A stretch of 64,000 nucleotides of DNA from Combretum micranthum (taxonomy: Eukaryota; Streptophyta; Magnoliopsida; Myrtales; Combretaceae), in NCBI GenBank assembly GCA_024138025.1, contig JAMXBD010000011.1, positions 2,281,501 to 2,345,500 of the forward strand, given 5' to 3'. The notes beneath the pieces are model-generated. The model was not told the DNA's origin. It saw only the letters and a program-made list of their open reading frames with translations, and ran no database searches. This document shows positions 23,271 to 36,984 of this stretch, one piece after another. How positions within the stretch are numbered: position 1 is the first letter of the stretch; each line of letters starts with the position of its first letter. Made by a program: the position numbers and the translations under genes.

Positions 23271-26200
23271 GGATAATTTCATAAATGTTACCTAAACTTT
23301 GAAACATCTATAATTAAGTGCTCAAATTTTGAAATTGTTCAATTTAATATCTAAACTTTGAAATAAATCAATTTAGTACTTGAAAAATTTTAAAATTGAT
23401 TCATTTAGTACCTAAAAGAACTTAACATAGATACTATTGGCATGAATAAAAAAGTTCTTTCAAGTATCTAATTGTATTTGCTATAGTTTATGTCACGCCT
23501 TAAGGGCACCATAGTAGTAACACATATATTATGATACGGTATGATGACCCAGACAGTATCACATTCACATATTATTACTAGATCTACCTTAGAAATGATA
23601 TAGATTTAACAAAACATGACCTTTTTGGTTGCTTGATAAGAATGACGAATACGAATAAAAATACATCACCATAAATAGATTTTTCTAACTATTGTCTGAA
23701 TAATAAGATATTACAGACCATGATATATAACTGAAGTTCCCAAATCTTATAAACAACATTCTAATATCATCTAATACATATAGTTAAGAAATACTATATA
23801 ACCTATCCTAAAAATTCTTCTAGCTTTAGAATCTTACCGGTGCTAAGCTCCTAAAAGCTACAAACCAAGGTCGAAGAGTCAACCTATAAGGACTGTAGGA
23901 GTGTGAGCATAAACTACAGGCTCAGTAAATAACCAAAACAAATCACATAACAAGCAATTTATTATCAAATATATGTAATGCAGCATTCAAGCACATAAAT
24001 ACTTACAAGCTTGGACAATCCGGAATTCAAATACGATAGAGATTTGCTCCCTCTCATCGAGATTGAAGGAAAACCGATCTATGAATCACCTACCCAGGAG
24101 AAACTAAGTACATAGGAAAGCCACAATCCTCACAGTAGTTATCTCTTTATGTTAATTTAGTCTTAAGCACTCAATTCCTATTTTAATCCTTAGAAACTCC
24201 ATTAAGTGTTAGACATTTCATAATAATACTATAGGCGGCGTCCTTCATTACCAGTTAGTTCCCATTGAACTGACGAAACAAAGATAATCTTGTGTAGAAC
24301 CAATAGCCTCTTGCTTAGAAAAACCAAGCATTACCAGAGAACTGAAATTCTAACACGTAGTAGGCTAACACATAATTATAATGCAATATATACAATGCAT
24401 GTTTATTTTGTTGTATGGTACCAATAGTTTTTAGTTCGATTTAAAAGTACTCAAGCTTCATATAGACAATCAACATGCTATCCATACAGCAGATTCATAA
24501 GCATTCCATTATCACTTTTATTTAGTAAAGTTTAGCAACTAAGTAATTCAATCAGCAAGCAATGCCCTTAACCCATATACAACACAAATTCATTATTATT
24601 ATCTTTGTTTATAACGTAGCTAAATTACAAACACAAACAATGTAATAAGTCTAAGTTACTCACCTACTCATATTGTTTATTCGTAGTAATCAACCGGGAA
24701 GTCCTCAACAGTATCAAAATTACCAAATGAGATGAAAATATTCATCAGTAATACTTATAAATAGAATATTATATTCTTATGAGTGCTTAAGTATCCTATA
24801 TTGATATTCGATATAATTCCTATTGCTTATATTATTTTCCTAAGGTATTAATTCTATAGAAAAAGGATATTTATCATTTAATATTTAGTTTCGTCGAATT
24901 TCTTTTGATTTAAATTATCATTCATTCTTATATTTAAGATGAAATTAATTAAATTTTTCTATTAATCTTCTTTTCAAGTCTTACATTGTTTAATGTTCTT
25001 GTTAGTAGTATCTCTTATTTATTTTGCTTTGCCAGCCAACCTTATTTGCTCTCGTTAATTAGAGTTTGTATTATTTAGAGGATCTCATTTCACTATCTAA
25101 CATTTTATCCATTTCCTTAGACCATTCACCACTATTGAAATTATCAAGATGTGTAACTTCTATGAATTGTTCATATTATTTTTCTTGTAATGTAAAGCTC
25201 CTAATCATGTTTTTTAGGCTTGTTTTATCAACTTTTATGTTCATATAAGGTCCTAGGGACATTAGACATCAATTTAAGCTAGTTTAGATGAAATTTGAGC
25301 ATGGTTTTGGCTCTTTCATTCTTAGATCCGAATTTACTATACTTAAGTTTATAAAATTCCTATGATGATGTTCTCCTTAGCCATCAATATCTAAGCATTT
25401 CTAATATAACAATAATTCATCTAGTTGAATTCATCAATGGAATAACCACTTCTCCCAAACACATAACCTTTCTGCAATACTACTCATTTCAACCTAATAT
25501 CTACACATAAATGTAACAAGAATTTAATGCTAAGTTAGGAGTTACCTTGGTTTGATGTGGAAAAGGATTCCCAACTTCCTTCCTTGGCAAGAACTAAACC
25601 TATATCAAAGATTGGATAGTGATTGTCTAGCTATATTAGAAGTTAACTACATCGACTAAGTTTTCTTATGTTGCTAAGCTTGAGTTTCAGCTTGATTTCT
25701 AACAAAACCAAAGGCTATTTGGCTTGGCTTTTGATATTGTTTAAAGGAGGGAATTGATGTTTTTAATGTGTTTTTCATTTGGGTAAAATATAGGAAGCAA
25801 AACAGGGGTCATATTTTGTTTTAGAACTCCTTGAAGGTTATCCAAGTGAAGAAATAACCAAGGAAAAGAGGACTGTTCACAATGGCTGTTTGAGGTGGAT
25901 TTTTGTATTGTGTTTGGGGGCATTTTGAGTTGGTTTTGCAGACAACTTAAGCCTATATATATGTACTAAGATTAGGCTAGGATTATGACACAAAAGAGGA
26001 TGTTTTGGACTTGGTAAAATCAAGTTTTCAGCTAGTGGATTTTCGAGTAGAAATTCCATGCGATTTTTTAGGCTAATTTTTTATGATTTTATACAAGATT
26101 TGTGGTTGTTTTTTAGGCACATTAATTGTATTTGTTTGCTAGTTAATTAATGTTATTTATAGGTGTAAATTTGGAGCTCAAGTTGCATAAAAATCTAGCT

Positions 26201-27290
26201 GAAATTCGTGCTAAAACAGAGGTAAGAAAATCTGTTATGAGTTGCAGTTTTTCTTATTCTTTTTGGACTGATTTCTTCATCTAGTTTTTAACTAATTTTT
26301 TGTGCTTGAAGTGTCCATTTTGAGACCTCCTATTGGTGCTTATTTGGTTAAAAAAATCAACTCAACAAAGCCTATAATTTGTCTAAAACAGAGCTGAATT
26401 GTGTGTGTGTAGAGGGGTTGTTTCACGGTAAAATAGGGCCATTTTGCATCCATTTTCCAACTGATATACAAGTTGCATTGTGCTGAAATTCATGGCATTT
26501 AATGAAGATCATATGTGGAGTGTTTTGATTGGATTGTATGTCATTTTCATATTGAAATTCGGTGTTCAAATTGGTGCAAGTTGGGACGTGAATGCTGCAG
26601 CAGAAAATCAAATTTGCAGCCATGAATTCCATTGTTCAACCATGATTCAAAAACCTACACCAGTTTCATTTTTTTTTTTTGTCTAATTATTTGCTTCTTA
26701 GAATTAACTAAAATATTTTAACAAATATCAATTTATACGTGTATGTTTATAACAGTTAGATAAGATTTTTATCGAAATAAAATTATCTAAGTTTCTACAA
26801 AAACTCTAGATTGTTTTTATATTCAAATTTTTAGTTTAAAGTTTGCACGATTAATTATTTTTGTATTTTAACTTACGCAATTAAATTTGTCAAGTCCAAT
26901 AAATCAAATTAGGAACTAAGTTTTAATGGATTCAAAATTTCCTAATAAGTATAATAGTAGGTTTTGAAATTTTTATTTGAGATCTAGACTTGTAATTATT
27001 GATTTGTATTAGTATTTACTACGTAGTTATAATCCTGGTAGTTTATCTTTAGATTATGATTTTATACTGATAAGTTCTATTAATAGACTATAAATCTCGT
27101 TTTTGATATCTATTAAGGTCAAAGAAAATTTCATTCGGGTTTTTAAACTAGGAATGAGTTCATTAGAACAAATAGATCTATTCTAGGATTTTTATCGAGT
27201 TCTAAGTTCATTGTCTACTTCTATTTTATTATCGTATATTAGTGTAGAAAATCTCGGGGTTTACAATTTAGATATCTTTTATGACATTAA
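23271..27290. mobile_element. Foldback element, copy 3, split by LTR II-3
   Basis: The left 220 bases (23271-23490) match copies 2 and 4, ending in ...CTAATTGTATTTGCTATAG. The expected right end is missing there but appears after the LTR, at about 27271-27290, as GATATCTTTTATGACATTAA. Joined length is about 240 bases, close to copy 2, so LTR II-3 inserted into a pre-existing foldback element. Confidence 0.65.
23491..27265 (-). mobile_element. Family II solo LTR, copy 3 (uninterrupted)
   Basis: Plus-strand ends are TGTCACGCCTTAAGGG and CTCGGGGTTTACA; flanking 5-mers GTTTA (23486-23490) and ATTTA (27266-27270) are a 4/5 target duplication. Length is 3775 bp. Sense (minus) starts TGTAAACCCCGAG, matching the TGTAAGCCCTTAG starts of the other two family II copies. 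A TATATATA box lies near 25957. Short open frames inside (25741-26059, 26423-26686) have no recognised domain. No internal retrotransposon domain is attached. Confidence 0.75.
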
Positions 27291-27466
27291 CCCAAATTCA
27301 ATTAATCAAATTGGATTGAAATAAAACTTTGGAAAATTCATGCATAGAAACCCAATGAAAAATACTTGAATAATGTTAGGAAGGACTTTGGAGTGACTTG
27401 TGATGAAGCAATCAATCGATGAAGACAGTTGAAATAAATTGGAAGACATGTAGCCTCTTATCCTAG

Positions 27467-27505
<39 letters not shown>

Positions 27506-29240
27506 CAGGAGCACCCATAGTTTGTCGATCTTAAATGTAAAATTTGAAGAATATTAGAATTGAACCGAGTTTTGAGGACAAAAAGTTGTAATTAATAAAT
27601 CATTCACTTCTTCCTGTGGTATAAAAGGAGAATTGAATTCCAATTTAATAAGAACACAATAAAGTTTCAATAATTATTACATGTCTATTTTAATGTTTAA
27701 TTGGTATAAAAATAAAATAAGTAATTATTAGAATGAAATTAAAATATCTACTATGCCACATTGTCTTTATTACGAAGAGATATTAATTGTATATATAATA
27801 TTTTAAAGAAAGGGGTATTTATGACAAAGTTAGAAAATAAATATCAATTCATATTCCTCCTATTCATTATTTTACATAATAGTAAAATAAGCAATTCATG
27901 TGTGTGGGACCACTAGATTTTAACAATTCATGATAAAATTTTATTTAGTGTTTAAAATACAACTAAGTACTGTAGTAGCAACTTTAAGTATAACAATGAG
28001 GGAATGATTAGCTTTCCTCGAAGTGAACAAGTTGTAAGTGCTGTAATTTCTCTAGCTAAAGTGTAATACCAGTTTAACTATACTTATGATAAGACTTTGA
28101 TTTTTACTTTTACATAGTCACCACATTTGTGGCTACTATTGCTTGTTGTTTGTGCATTAGGTTTAGTATTATTAGACAAACTAATTATTGAAGCAAATGG
28201 TATTATATATGTTGTTTATGTTACGTGAATAGTTAATTATGCAACTTTTTAGATTTATAGGGACTTTTTTTTTTAAATGTTTCTTGAAACTTGTACCATT
28301 TCTTGTTTCCAGTTCCCTATCTAGGATTTTGTTTTGGTTATTGCTAAGAAAGGTCTTGGGAACTTTGTTTCGGCCAACCGTGACATGGGCAGTAAGTTTT
28401 AGGCTCTTTCAATCCACTGGGTGTGGCATAACCAATAAGTCTCGGTATCATTTGAACTGTCAGGCACGACATAACTAGTAGATCTTAAGATCTTCGGAGT
28501 CATCCTTTATGGCAAATTATGGCATAGCGAATAGGTTATAGTCAGTAGATCTTAGATTTTCAAATCTGCCATCTGTGGCAATCTTTCTATTTGATGTGAA
28601 TGGGTTAATGTTTTTCTATAAATTATTTGCTAAGATCTTATTCAAATTTATTTTTGTTTGAGAGCAAGTTTATCAATTTATGTTTCTGGTTACAATAATT
28701 TGTATGTGATTTTTTATTAGTAATTTGTATGTAATTTGATTTGTGTTATATTATTTATTTTTTTATTGCATTGATTATTATAAGTCGCATGTGGCCTAGA
28801 ATTGTATGTGTATGTAAGTAGTGTGGTCTATACTAGGTGTTTCTTGCTCACTCCTAATGTTAATAAATGATGGCCAATGAACACCACAACAATATAGATG
28901 ATGTTCTTTTTATAGGTTATGGGACTTATAATAGCTGTGCAAGTGAGATTTTCTAGCATAAAGTTTTATGTGTTTTCATTTAGTTTATGTTTGAAGTTGT
29001 TAGATTTGTAAGATTATTTATTTTAGCATTGTAAAATTTCATATTTGCATATTTTGGCTTGTGTATATGGTGAGATTCATGACGCTCTAGTTTCAAGGCA
29101 TTAGAACCAATTTATCACAATCTCATTACACATATACAACAACATTTTTCTTCACGTTACATTATAAACAATTTTAAGATTTGCAAAACAGAAAACAATT
29201 GCAAAATCTAGTTAGATGTTGTAGTATACTTAGTATTCTT
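27291..29240. other. Non-coding sequence, long TA microsatellite
   Basis: I see no gene. A TA repeat lies at about 27468-27501. Near 28420-28560 the phrases GGCATAACCAATAAGTCT and GGCATAGCGAATAGG are weakly alike, but no element boundary is visible. Confidence 0.5.
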
Positions 29241-29487
29241 AAATTGATGGCAAGTAGTAATGATTTAAAAGTATTGAAAATACTTCAATCATTAAAGACA
29301 TTTTGTAGCTATTTTCTATTACTACAATACATATATATGTATATATAAACATTTATACAACCCAAATTGATGGCATGTAGTAATGATTTAAAAGCATTGA
29401 AAGTACTTCAGTCATTAAAGACATTTTGTAGCTATCTTCTATTACTACAATATATATCTATATATATATAGAACATTTATACAACCC
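29241..29487. repeat. Tandem duplication, about 123-bp unit
   Basis: Units 29241-29363 and 29364-29487 both begin AAATTGATGGCA and end ATTTATACAACCC. They differ by scattered substitutions and by the length of an internal TA repeat. Confidence 0.9.
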
Positions 29488-30083
29488 GACCTAATGGTGT
29501 TAACTAGTACTTTCAACATATAAGAGCATGCCACATGTGAGCCATTGCAGTAGGTTTATATTTTTTATTATTTTTTTCATTTTATTTGTTACTTTTTTTT
29601 GTTTATTTATTATTAATTAAAAAATTATTATATTTCATATTATAATATTTTATTTACAAAACAAAACTTAGGCATGATGATTTATTAGCCCATCAAAGAC
29701 CACACTTTATACTACTTCAATTAGGAATTACTCAATTGTACTTTATATATAAGGCTTGTTGACATTTTCTTTCCAACATGGGATAATTTCGTAAATAGGG
29801 CTTAGAATACTATATTATTATTAGTAAAATACAAAAAGCTCGAAACAAACAATAAAATACATATGACAAAACATAAATACATATTCCATTTAATAATCTT
29901 GAAACATTAAATGATTAGATGTAAGAATCATATTTATCATAATTATGTAGTTTAAGAGAGCATTGAAGTTGAAGGCAATATTCAAGTTTTTACTCTCTTC
30001 TTTTCCATACATCCATAATTCATAGTGTGTAAAGTTAGAGAGAAGGCTTTTTTCTTGTTTAGGAACGGCGCAAAAGGAAGCAA

Positions 30084-30240
30084 ATGGGTTATTGTGAATA
30101 TGAAGTTTGTGATGAAGTAGCATCAAATTACAAGTGCCCAACTTATTTATTGCCTTATTATTCTTTGGGTTATTTCAAGAGACATAAAGAAATCCCATGT
30201 GTCAAGCCAACATCACCTAGTAAATTTCCAGCTATTTACG
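30084..30240 (+). pseudogene. HIT-type zinc-finger gene fragment, cysteines lost
   Basis: The frame opens MGYCEYEVCDEVASN, then YKCPTYLLPYYSLGYFKRHK and EIPCVKP, matching the N-terminal zf-HIT domain of plant ZNHIT3-like proteins (C-x2-C, YKCP-x-C, PYCS, C-F-K-x-H-K). In that family the Cys/His residues bind two zinc ions, and the proteins act in snoRNP and chromatin-remodelling assembly. Here four expected cysteines are tyrosines (residues 6, 21, 26, 30), all TAT codons where TGT is expected; Cys9, Cys18, His34 and Cys39 remain. Similarity stops near residue 50 (SKFPA) and the remaining open frame to 30392 looks random. It is probably a captured or retained first-exon fragment. Zinc binding is very unlikely. 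I am fairly sure of the family, less of the origin. Confidence 0.65.
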
Positions 30241-30392
30241 TGAACTTTTCAAGGATGATGGATTTTGGAAAATTATGTATAGAATCAATTCATTGTCTTG
30301 GGACCCATATTATTATATTAAAATGTGAAAAATATTTTCTTTGTACTAAAATAGTAATGGTGCGCAATAGTTGCTTTCTATCAAAAAGCTGA

Positions 30393-31450
30393 TGTATGCA
30401 ATTTCCTTACTGTAGAGGTATGCTGAAATTAGAACATTCACAGGTACTATTGGCGTCTCCAACAACAAATGAAAGGGTATATATGAGACAAACATAGGCT
30501 TTGTTTTTAGTAGCAAATGAAAGGGTATATATCCACCTTATAGTGCCTCTATTTCACTTTATAAAAGTAGGGGATAGGATTTTTCTTCTTATTTTTGCCA
30601 CTCCCTAAACCTTCGGCATTCAATACCTACTGGTTTTGTCTTCTTGAATTCTCCTCAAAATTAACTAGTTTTGAACTTGGCATGGTAGTGGGAGCTGGTG
30701 TTGCAGTTGCACCGAGTGTTCTTTCCATGCTCATGTTGATAGCCATAATCATGACCTAAGGGATGGTGAAAGATGGTTGTTGTAGTGGTAGATGCAATAG
30801 AGGTGGTGGTAAGTCGGTGTCTATGGATATTCCAGTTTAGTTACCAAAGACCTAGAGTTCCTTCTCATGAAGAGATATAGAGAGAGAGTGAGAGGGTAAT
30901 TTTGAACAAGGAGTAAGTTCAAATGGTGCTAGAAGTGGAAGAGAGAGAGAGTGAGAGGGTTTTGAGTTTTGTGTTTTTACTTGAAAGTTTATTTATGTGA
31001 AGTGGAGCTTCTTAATTTAAGTCTTGAGTCGATAACATTAACATGATATTGTCAAAGTAGCCATTCAATACTCACTACTTCTTTCTTGTCTTCTTCTTTT
31101 TTTTTTTCCTTGGATAATGCACAATCAATATCTTTTGATCTTTATCAATCACATCTAAGCTTGATTTTCAATCCATTATCCCCAATTAATCAACGTTTAA
31201 CAACCAATCATTTTTATAACAAGCAACTAATAATTTATCATTGTAACCAAAAAAAAAAAAAAAAAAGCAAGACTATAGAAAATGTAGGCTTATTAGGTTA
31301 TGTTGATTAGGATTAAGTTGGTTAATATGGTGGGCTGGATTGATTGCTAATTAGCCTAAGGTTATTATTATATTGTTGTAAGTAAATGAACATTAATTAT
31401 AAATATATATATAGTAATAATAAGTAAAATAATTTAAAATGATAAAATAA
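30393..31450. other. Non-coding sequence, nothing recognised
   Basis: No gene is seen. Two short near-duplicate phrases (AGCAAATGAAAGGGTATATAT) flank about 30465-30530, and GAGAGAGAGTGAGAGGGT recurs near 30876 and 30940. An A run lies at about 31250-31266. Confidence 0.45.
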
Positions 31451-31453
31451 ATA

Positions 31454-32085
31454 AATTAAATAAGATGCCACATCAACTAACATATGGCATGTTATTATAG
31501 GTAGTAGGAGCCAAAATTCAGCTATCATTTGTGACATTAAAGCACCTGTATCTATACTATTGTTTAATATTGCACAAACCAGTTTTTACAATTGTTTAGT
31601 TTAAGGTTTAACTTTCAAACATAAATTAATTATGTATATTATAGAATATCTATATTTTTTTTTGCCAAAATAAAATATGTCATATTAAAAATTTACTTTT
31701 TAAATTTTATATAAAGGTTATTTACAGTGAATATATAGAAAAAATAATTAAATAAGATGCTACATTAGCTAACATGTGACTTGCTATTATAGGTTACAGG
31801 CACCAAAGTTCAACTACCATTTGCAATATTAACGCTTTATCAAATTGTTGTCTATCTTTTAAGGCTAATCAATACAAAAGTATAACCCTTCTTGATTTTG
31901 GAATTTGTTGCAGTATTTATACTTTTGTTTGGTATTGCACAAAATAGTTTTACAAGTGCTTATTTTAAGTTTTAACTTTCTCATACAAACAAATTATGGA
32001 TATTATAGAATATGTGATATTAAAAACTTACTTTTTAAATTTCTATTTAAAGGCTATTTATAATGAATATATAGAAATAAGGTAA
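31454..32085. repeat. Diverged tandem duplication, about 300 bp
   Basis: The phrase AAATAAGATGCCACAT...CTAACATATGGCATG near 31457 recurs as AAATAAGATGCTACAT...CTAACATGTGACTTG near 31752. Both are followed by ATTATAGGT, CAAAATTCA-like sequence, then TATTGCACAAA, TTTAACTTTC, TTATAGAATAT and ACTTACTTTTTAAATTT. The two units diverge by substitutions and short indels. Confidence 0.75.
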
Positions 32086-34706
32086 CTTTATATTTTACAT
32101 AAAACTATAAATATTACTATGAGGAAAAAAAAGGTCAAATTTAGTACTTAAACTTTGTAAAAAAATTCATTTTGGTATCTAAATTTTCTTTTTTTAGCCA
32201 TTACAATGAGAGGGGATGGAATCAAACTTGGAACTTCTTATATAAGAGATTAGGGGAGATGTCACTAAACCACAAGGTCATTTACGGTAACTAAACTTTG
32301 AAGTAGTGAATTTAAAATCCATTTAAACTTTTCTTCGACACTGATTATTCTCACTACTAGAAAACTAGCATTTAGAGATATAAATTTTGCGATGAAAAAT
32401 CTATCTCTAAAAATAAGAATTAGCGATAGATTTGTATTGACAAAAACTATGAAAAATTTTGCACTTCAGATGTCTTTCTAACAGTTTCACACTCCAAAGG
32501 GTATCCTAAACATGATAGTACATTATACACAATATTAAAGAATAAGAATGACTACCTTAGTTTCACAAAAGTTTCGATATTATGCGCAAGGCATACTTTC
32601 ACAACAACAGGGGATGCCAATGGAGTTATGTAATTTAAGAAGATAGCAATATAATAGCATACAAGAATTTCAAAACATAAATTACATAACTTGAAAGATC
32701 ATACTCTTACATATCAAAAGGGCATACCCTTACATACCATTGGTTCCTTCAAAATTATACATAGTCTATCTCAAAAAAACCTAGTACTAAATGAAGAGAT
32801 TTTAATGGAAGTCTTGTCCAAAATCTTCTCCCAAACTTCCTTCAAAAGCTCCCCAAACTTAGATGTCATTTACCTGAGGCATGATCCCTCTAAGGTACAA
32901 CCACAAACATTCCTACATCAACAAAAATCTTTACAGATAGAAGCACAACTTGCCTAATGAGTATATTCCCATAGAATTTACCATAACAGCAAAATAAGAA
33001 AGTTTGTTGAAAAAAGCATATGCTATGCAAAAAATAAATGAATCGAACAAGTATACATCGGTATCTAGAAGCCATGTATAGCACAGATTTATGCCCTCCG
33101 TAACAAGGGTTAGGAATGCTCTTGCAAGTCTTCATAACCTCTACTGCTAGTCCCCAGGCACCTACTTAGAGTGATCGATCTAGCATAGCTCCCTTATGAG
33201 GCTATAATCATCGAATGAAGTACTTCCTTAAGAAGGACCAAGACCCACACTATTTGTATGATTTGCAATCGTCCAATCCTATGCATAGGAGTATGGTTGT
33301 TAGTGATTTCATTATTTATTTAAGCATGTAGAATCGATATAATAATGTAAAACCAGTAAAATAAAAAACATGTAAAATCATACATCTAAATCATAATTAA
33401 TCCTAAAGTTTACACCTTAATAATTTTCATCCATTTTAATTAGGAAAAAAATATAAAATCATGAACTCATATAGTTGTATATTTGACTCATGATTTTTAT
33501 AACCATGTGTAGGAGTAGCAGCCTTCAAAGGTGACTCAATGGGATACAATGTGTGATTGGTTCTTAGTTCATACCAACCATATTAAATTCACTAGGGGAT
33601 GATCAATCTATTCGTCATAAAACTCAAATAAATCAAAAAATAGATACCAACATATTTAAATACCCAATCATGGTTTTGATATATTTATGATCCCTTGTTC
33701 ATGCAATACAAGATGCAAGCATAATCCCATAGAATCCCAACAACATATCCAATTTTTATCTTTTACTTATCAACTAGTGCACTACTTTACATGTAAAGCA
33801 AAGATAAGTAAGCAAGGTAATAAAACTTATTCAGTCATCTAGAAAATCTTTAGTCAAAGTAGTCTTACAAAAATGGGGTGTCGACTCCTTTGTCACCTAA
33901 ATAAAGAAATACCTAAATGAGTATTACTTGTCAACCTTAAGTAATTTTATAATTCTATAAACTTGTTCACAATAGATTTTTCCATACCTAATTCTAACAT
34001 TAAAACGACCATAACTAGGTCATTGTGACTCCAATTTTTGCATACGAGTAGTCGATTTCTACCAACTCTAGATGCTCTATCCATTTTTAGGTTATTTTAA
34101 ACATTTAAAGTCATATAGGTCTTGGAACCTTAAGGGTTAGATCATGCCCAAACTGGCCCTGAATTCATTTTGACACTTTTCACAAGTTTCATCTTATATA
34201 AACTCTCAAATGCAAGTATATGTATATATATATATATATATATTATTCCTATACTTAAACATAATAGAAACTTAATAATAATCCATAGTACATGTGTGAT
34301 CTTAGTGATGTTGTTGATGTAACGACTCGGCTTACTTATCCAAAGATTAAGTATACCCAGTCCCCAACTATGTCTAACACTTAAGTATTATGCGTAAGGT
34401 TGTTTATAAAGAATACGTTCATATTGAGTATTGGTTTAACCTGTTATAACATTACAAAAATTTTCATAAAAACTACTTAACATGAGTAGATTATCATTAC
34501 ATAATATATGCATAGCATTAGTACCAACATATAGGTACATAAAAGAATCACAAATCTTGATCCTTTCAAAACATAAGAGGAAAAATTTAAGTGTTATATT
34601 ACAAATCAAAGACTTATAAACAAGCCTTTATTGAAATTTTACCTTCTTTCAACCACAAAAATTATTTAGAGAACCTTTTCAAAACATCTCCATTTCTATT
34701 GTGTCC

Positions 34707-34781
34707 GTAGTCATCCCATTCATCCATGAGCACTTCCTAATCAGTCCTGTACCCCAAATCATCATAATACTCATCATCAAC
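34707..34781 (-). pseudogene. Acidic mini-ORF of LTR copy E, broken
   Basis: Minus strand reads VDDEYY then DDLGYRTD*EVLMDEWDD and runs through the usual stop into YGH. The stop (TAG) stands where copies C and H have Trp (TGG), and the normal terminal TAG is TAC. It shows the peptide is older than this copy's decay. Confidence 0.6.
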
Positions 34782-35225
34782 AGCATCAACAAAGAAGCAA
34801 CATGAGCCAATGGCCCAGTATGCAGTAACACAAACAAATACAAAGTGACAAACATACTTAGTCTAATGCAATGTAACAATGTTCATTTATAATTAAGTTT
34901 GACAAATCAACAATGGGGTACTTAAACTCCAAGAATAATTCGTTGGGAATCTGGGAGTCTTGAGTAACAGTAGCTGCTCAGGAGATTAATATAGCTAGCC
35001 CAAATATATATATCTCCAATATCAAACTGAAAAGAGAATAGTAGCATCCTCTAGGATTTACAGTTGTTTCTCATCTTTACTTAATTTAATCTATAATATC
35101 ACTTAGCTCATCCGGTCCCATAAACGTAAACTAAATCAATTACTTCTCTTTAAGAATAAGTAAACAGTAAACATTATACCAATATCATTACCCTTATCAA
35201 CTACCCACTAAGCTACTTATGAAGC

Positions 35226-35241
35226 ATCATTGCATCATGAT
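35226..35241. repeat. Palindrome with TGCATC loop, copy E
   Basis: ATCATTGCATCATGAT: arms ATCAT/ATGAT around TGCATC. It is a fourth distinct, still complementary arm sequence at the position of the palindrome arrays in copies A and C. Confidence 0.75.
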
Positions 35242-36284
35242 AGGGGTGCCCTAAGCACGTGACTACTATGTTAACATCATTAATGAAATAGCAATGAAAT
35301 TCCTAATTCATATTTTATAAAAGTGTCATTGGAATTATACATACTTTTGTATGTGTTGAATATGATTTATGTTCATGATAAATTATGTACTTTATTATGT
35401 TAAAATATGTAAATACTCTAGAATTTATTAAATATTTAGTTCATAAAATTTAGATTTCATTTACATGTATGAATTATGTTTGGAATGTATTAAAACAAGT
35501 AGATGAATGCATGCATATAAGTCTCCTTATAGCAGAAAAATAAGTCCAAAAATCAAGCTTTTAAACCACTATTAAGACCTTAAACTAATGTCATTAATTA
35601 GCCAAAAGTTAAGTCATTAGTTACCTTAACTTTTGATGCCTCAAAAGTCAAATAAAAAGATAATATTAACCTAAAGAAGTGTCAAATTCGTACAAAATTT
35701 TCAGACCTCCCAAACACACCTCCAAAAGCTCCAAAACCTTCTTCTTTCTTCTCCAAAATCTCTCCCATGGCTATATACCATTAGCCCCTTCAACTCTTAT
35801 AAAAATAACCACTAAAAGCTTGCTTAAGGACCACAAAACTAAGGCCTAAAATTCTATTGGTGAGTATGTTTTTCATGTCTTAAACTTATGCATGAATATG
35901 ATTTCTTGACAATAGGGTTTAAACTTAAACTTGTGTTTAATGATTCATATGCTTTGTTGGTTGTATGAGAAGTGTTTTATTGTTATAGAAGTTAGTTGTA
36001 TGTGTGGTATATGAATTTGGAAGTGTTGGAAAGTTGTGGTTGAATGATCAAATGTTGAAAGTGCTGACATGTGAGGATGAGTGTATTGGAATGATTGAAG
36101 GATTGAGTAGTTGAAGTGTGATTGTTGTTTTGATGATTAGAAGTAGAATTTATATTGTTTGGATAGTGTTTAAAACATATAACAAGCCTTGGAAAGTTTA
36201 GATTAAGTTTGGAGAATTTTGAAATGAATACATTTCGTAATAAACCAGGGGAAACAAAAAATTTTTGTATAGGTTTAATTTTGA

Positions 36285-36780
36285 GCGTACGCCGGCATCT
36301 GGCACTTCAACACCGCCGGTGTAGAAGCGGTGTTGGAAGTGAACAGAATCGATTTTTTTAAAGCCACTTGAACGCTACTGGCTTCTGCTAGAAAAGGTTG
36401 CCAGTGTTTATTTTTCAAATTATACCCCAGCTACTGGGGCTCCAAAGCCGCCGGCTTATAGGCGGTGTGGAACAAGAACAGAATCAAAATTTTTAACGCC
36501 GGGCTGAAGGCTACTGGCGTAAAATCCAAAGCTGTCGGTGTACATGGATATGCTGCCGATGTTGGGGGTATTCACGGGCGTGGACCAACCCCGTGTAACT
36601 CTCCAAAATTTTTGGGAATTTAGAGTTGTATTCTACACTGGCTCAAAGCCGCCGGCATAGAATGAAGGCTACCGGCATATCCTTGAACGCTACCAATGTT
36701 GACAAGTGTTGAACTTTTGTATATTACGCATCGGTTCAAAGCTGCCGACTTTGAAGGCCGGCGTATCCCCTGCACTTTTC
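36285..36780 (+). repeat. G+C-rich palindromic-word block, copy B (CGCCGGCG type)
   Basis: The block opens TACGCCGGCATCTGGC and closes AGGCCGGCGTATCCCC, with many variants such as GCCGCCGGCTTATAGGC and AAAGCCGCCGGCATAG between. Words are of the same type as in LTR copy A and sit in the same place relative to the sense strand. Confidence 0.75.
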
Positions 36781-36984
36781 ATTTTCAAAAACTTTCTTCA
36801 AAATTTTCCAAAGCCTGGTATATAATCAATTAAATATTTGTTAAGTGTTCTATGATATAATAGGATGTTTAAATGCTTTATTATGACATTGTATTAATTT
36901 ATTTGAATTTCTTTGATTAATTATATTTGTAACTAGTTAATTAATGCTTAAACTAAATGGGAAATTTAATATTATTTTAAACAG

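Noticed and set aside
25741..26686. Several 60-70-codon frames in LTR II-3
   Set aside because: No domain, none shared with the other two family II copies that I can see; chance open frames.
27306..27518. Frame with YIYIYIYI stretch
   Set aside because: Translation of a TA microsatellite.
29890..30141. 83-codon minus frame opposite the HIT fragment
   Set aside because: No recognisable domain; it overlaps the antisense of the zinc-finger fragment, whose plus-strand match is specific.
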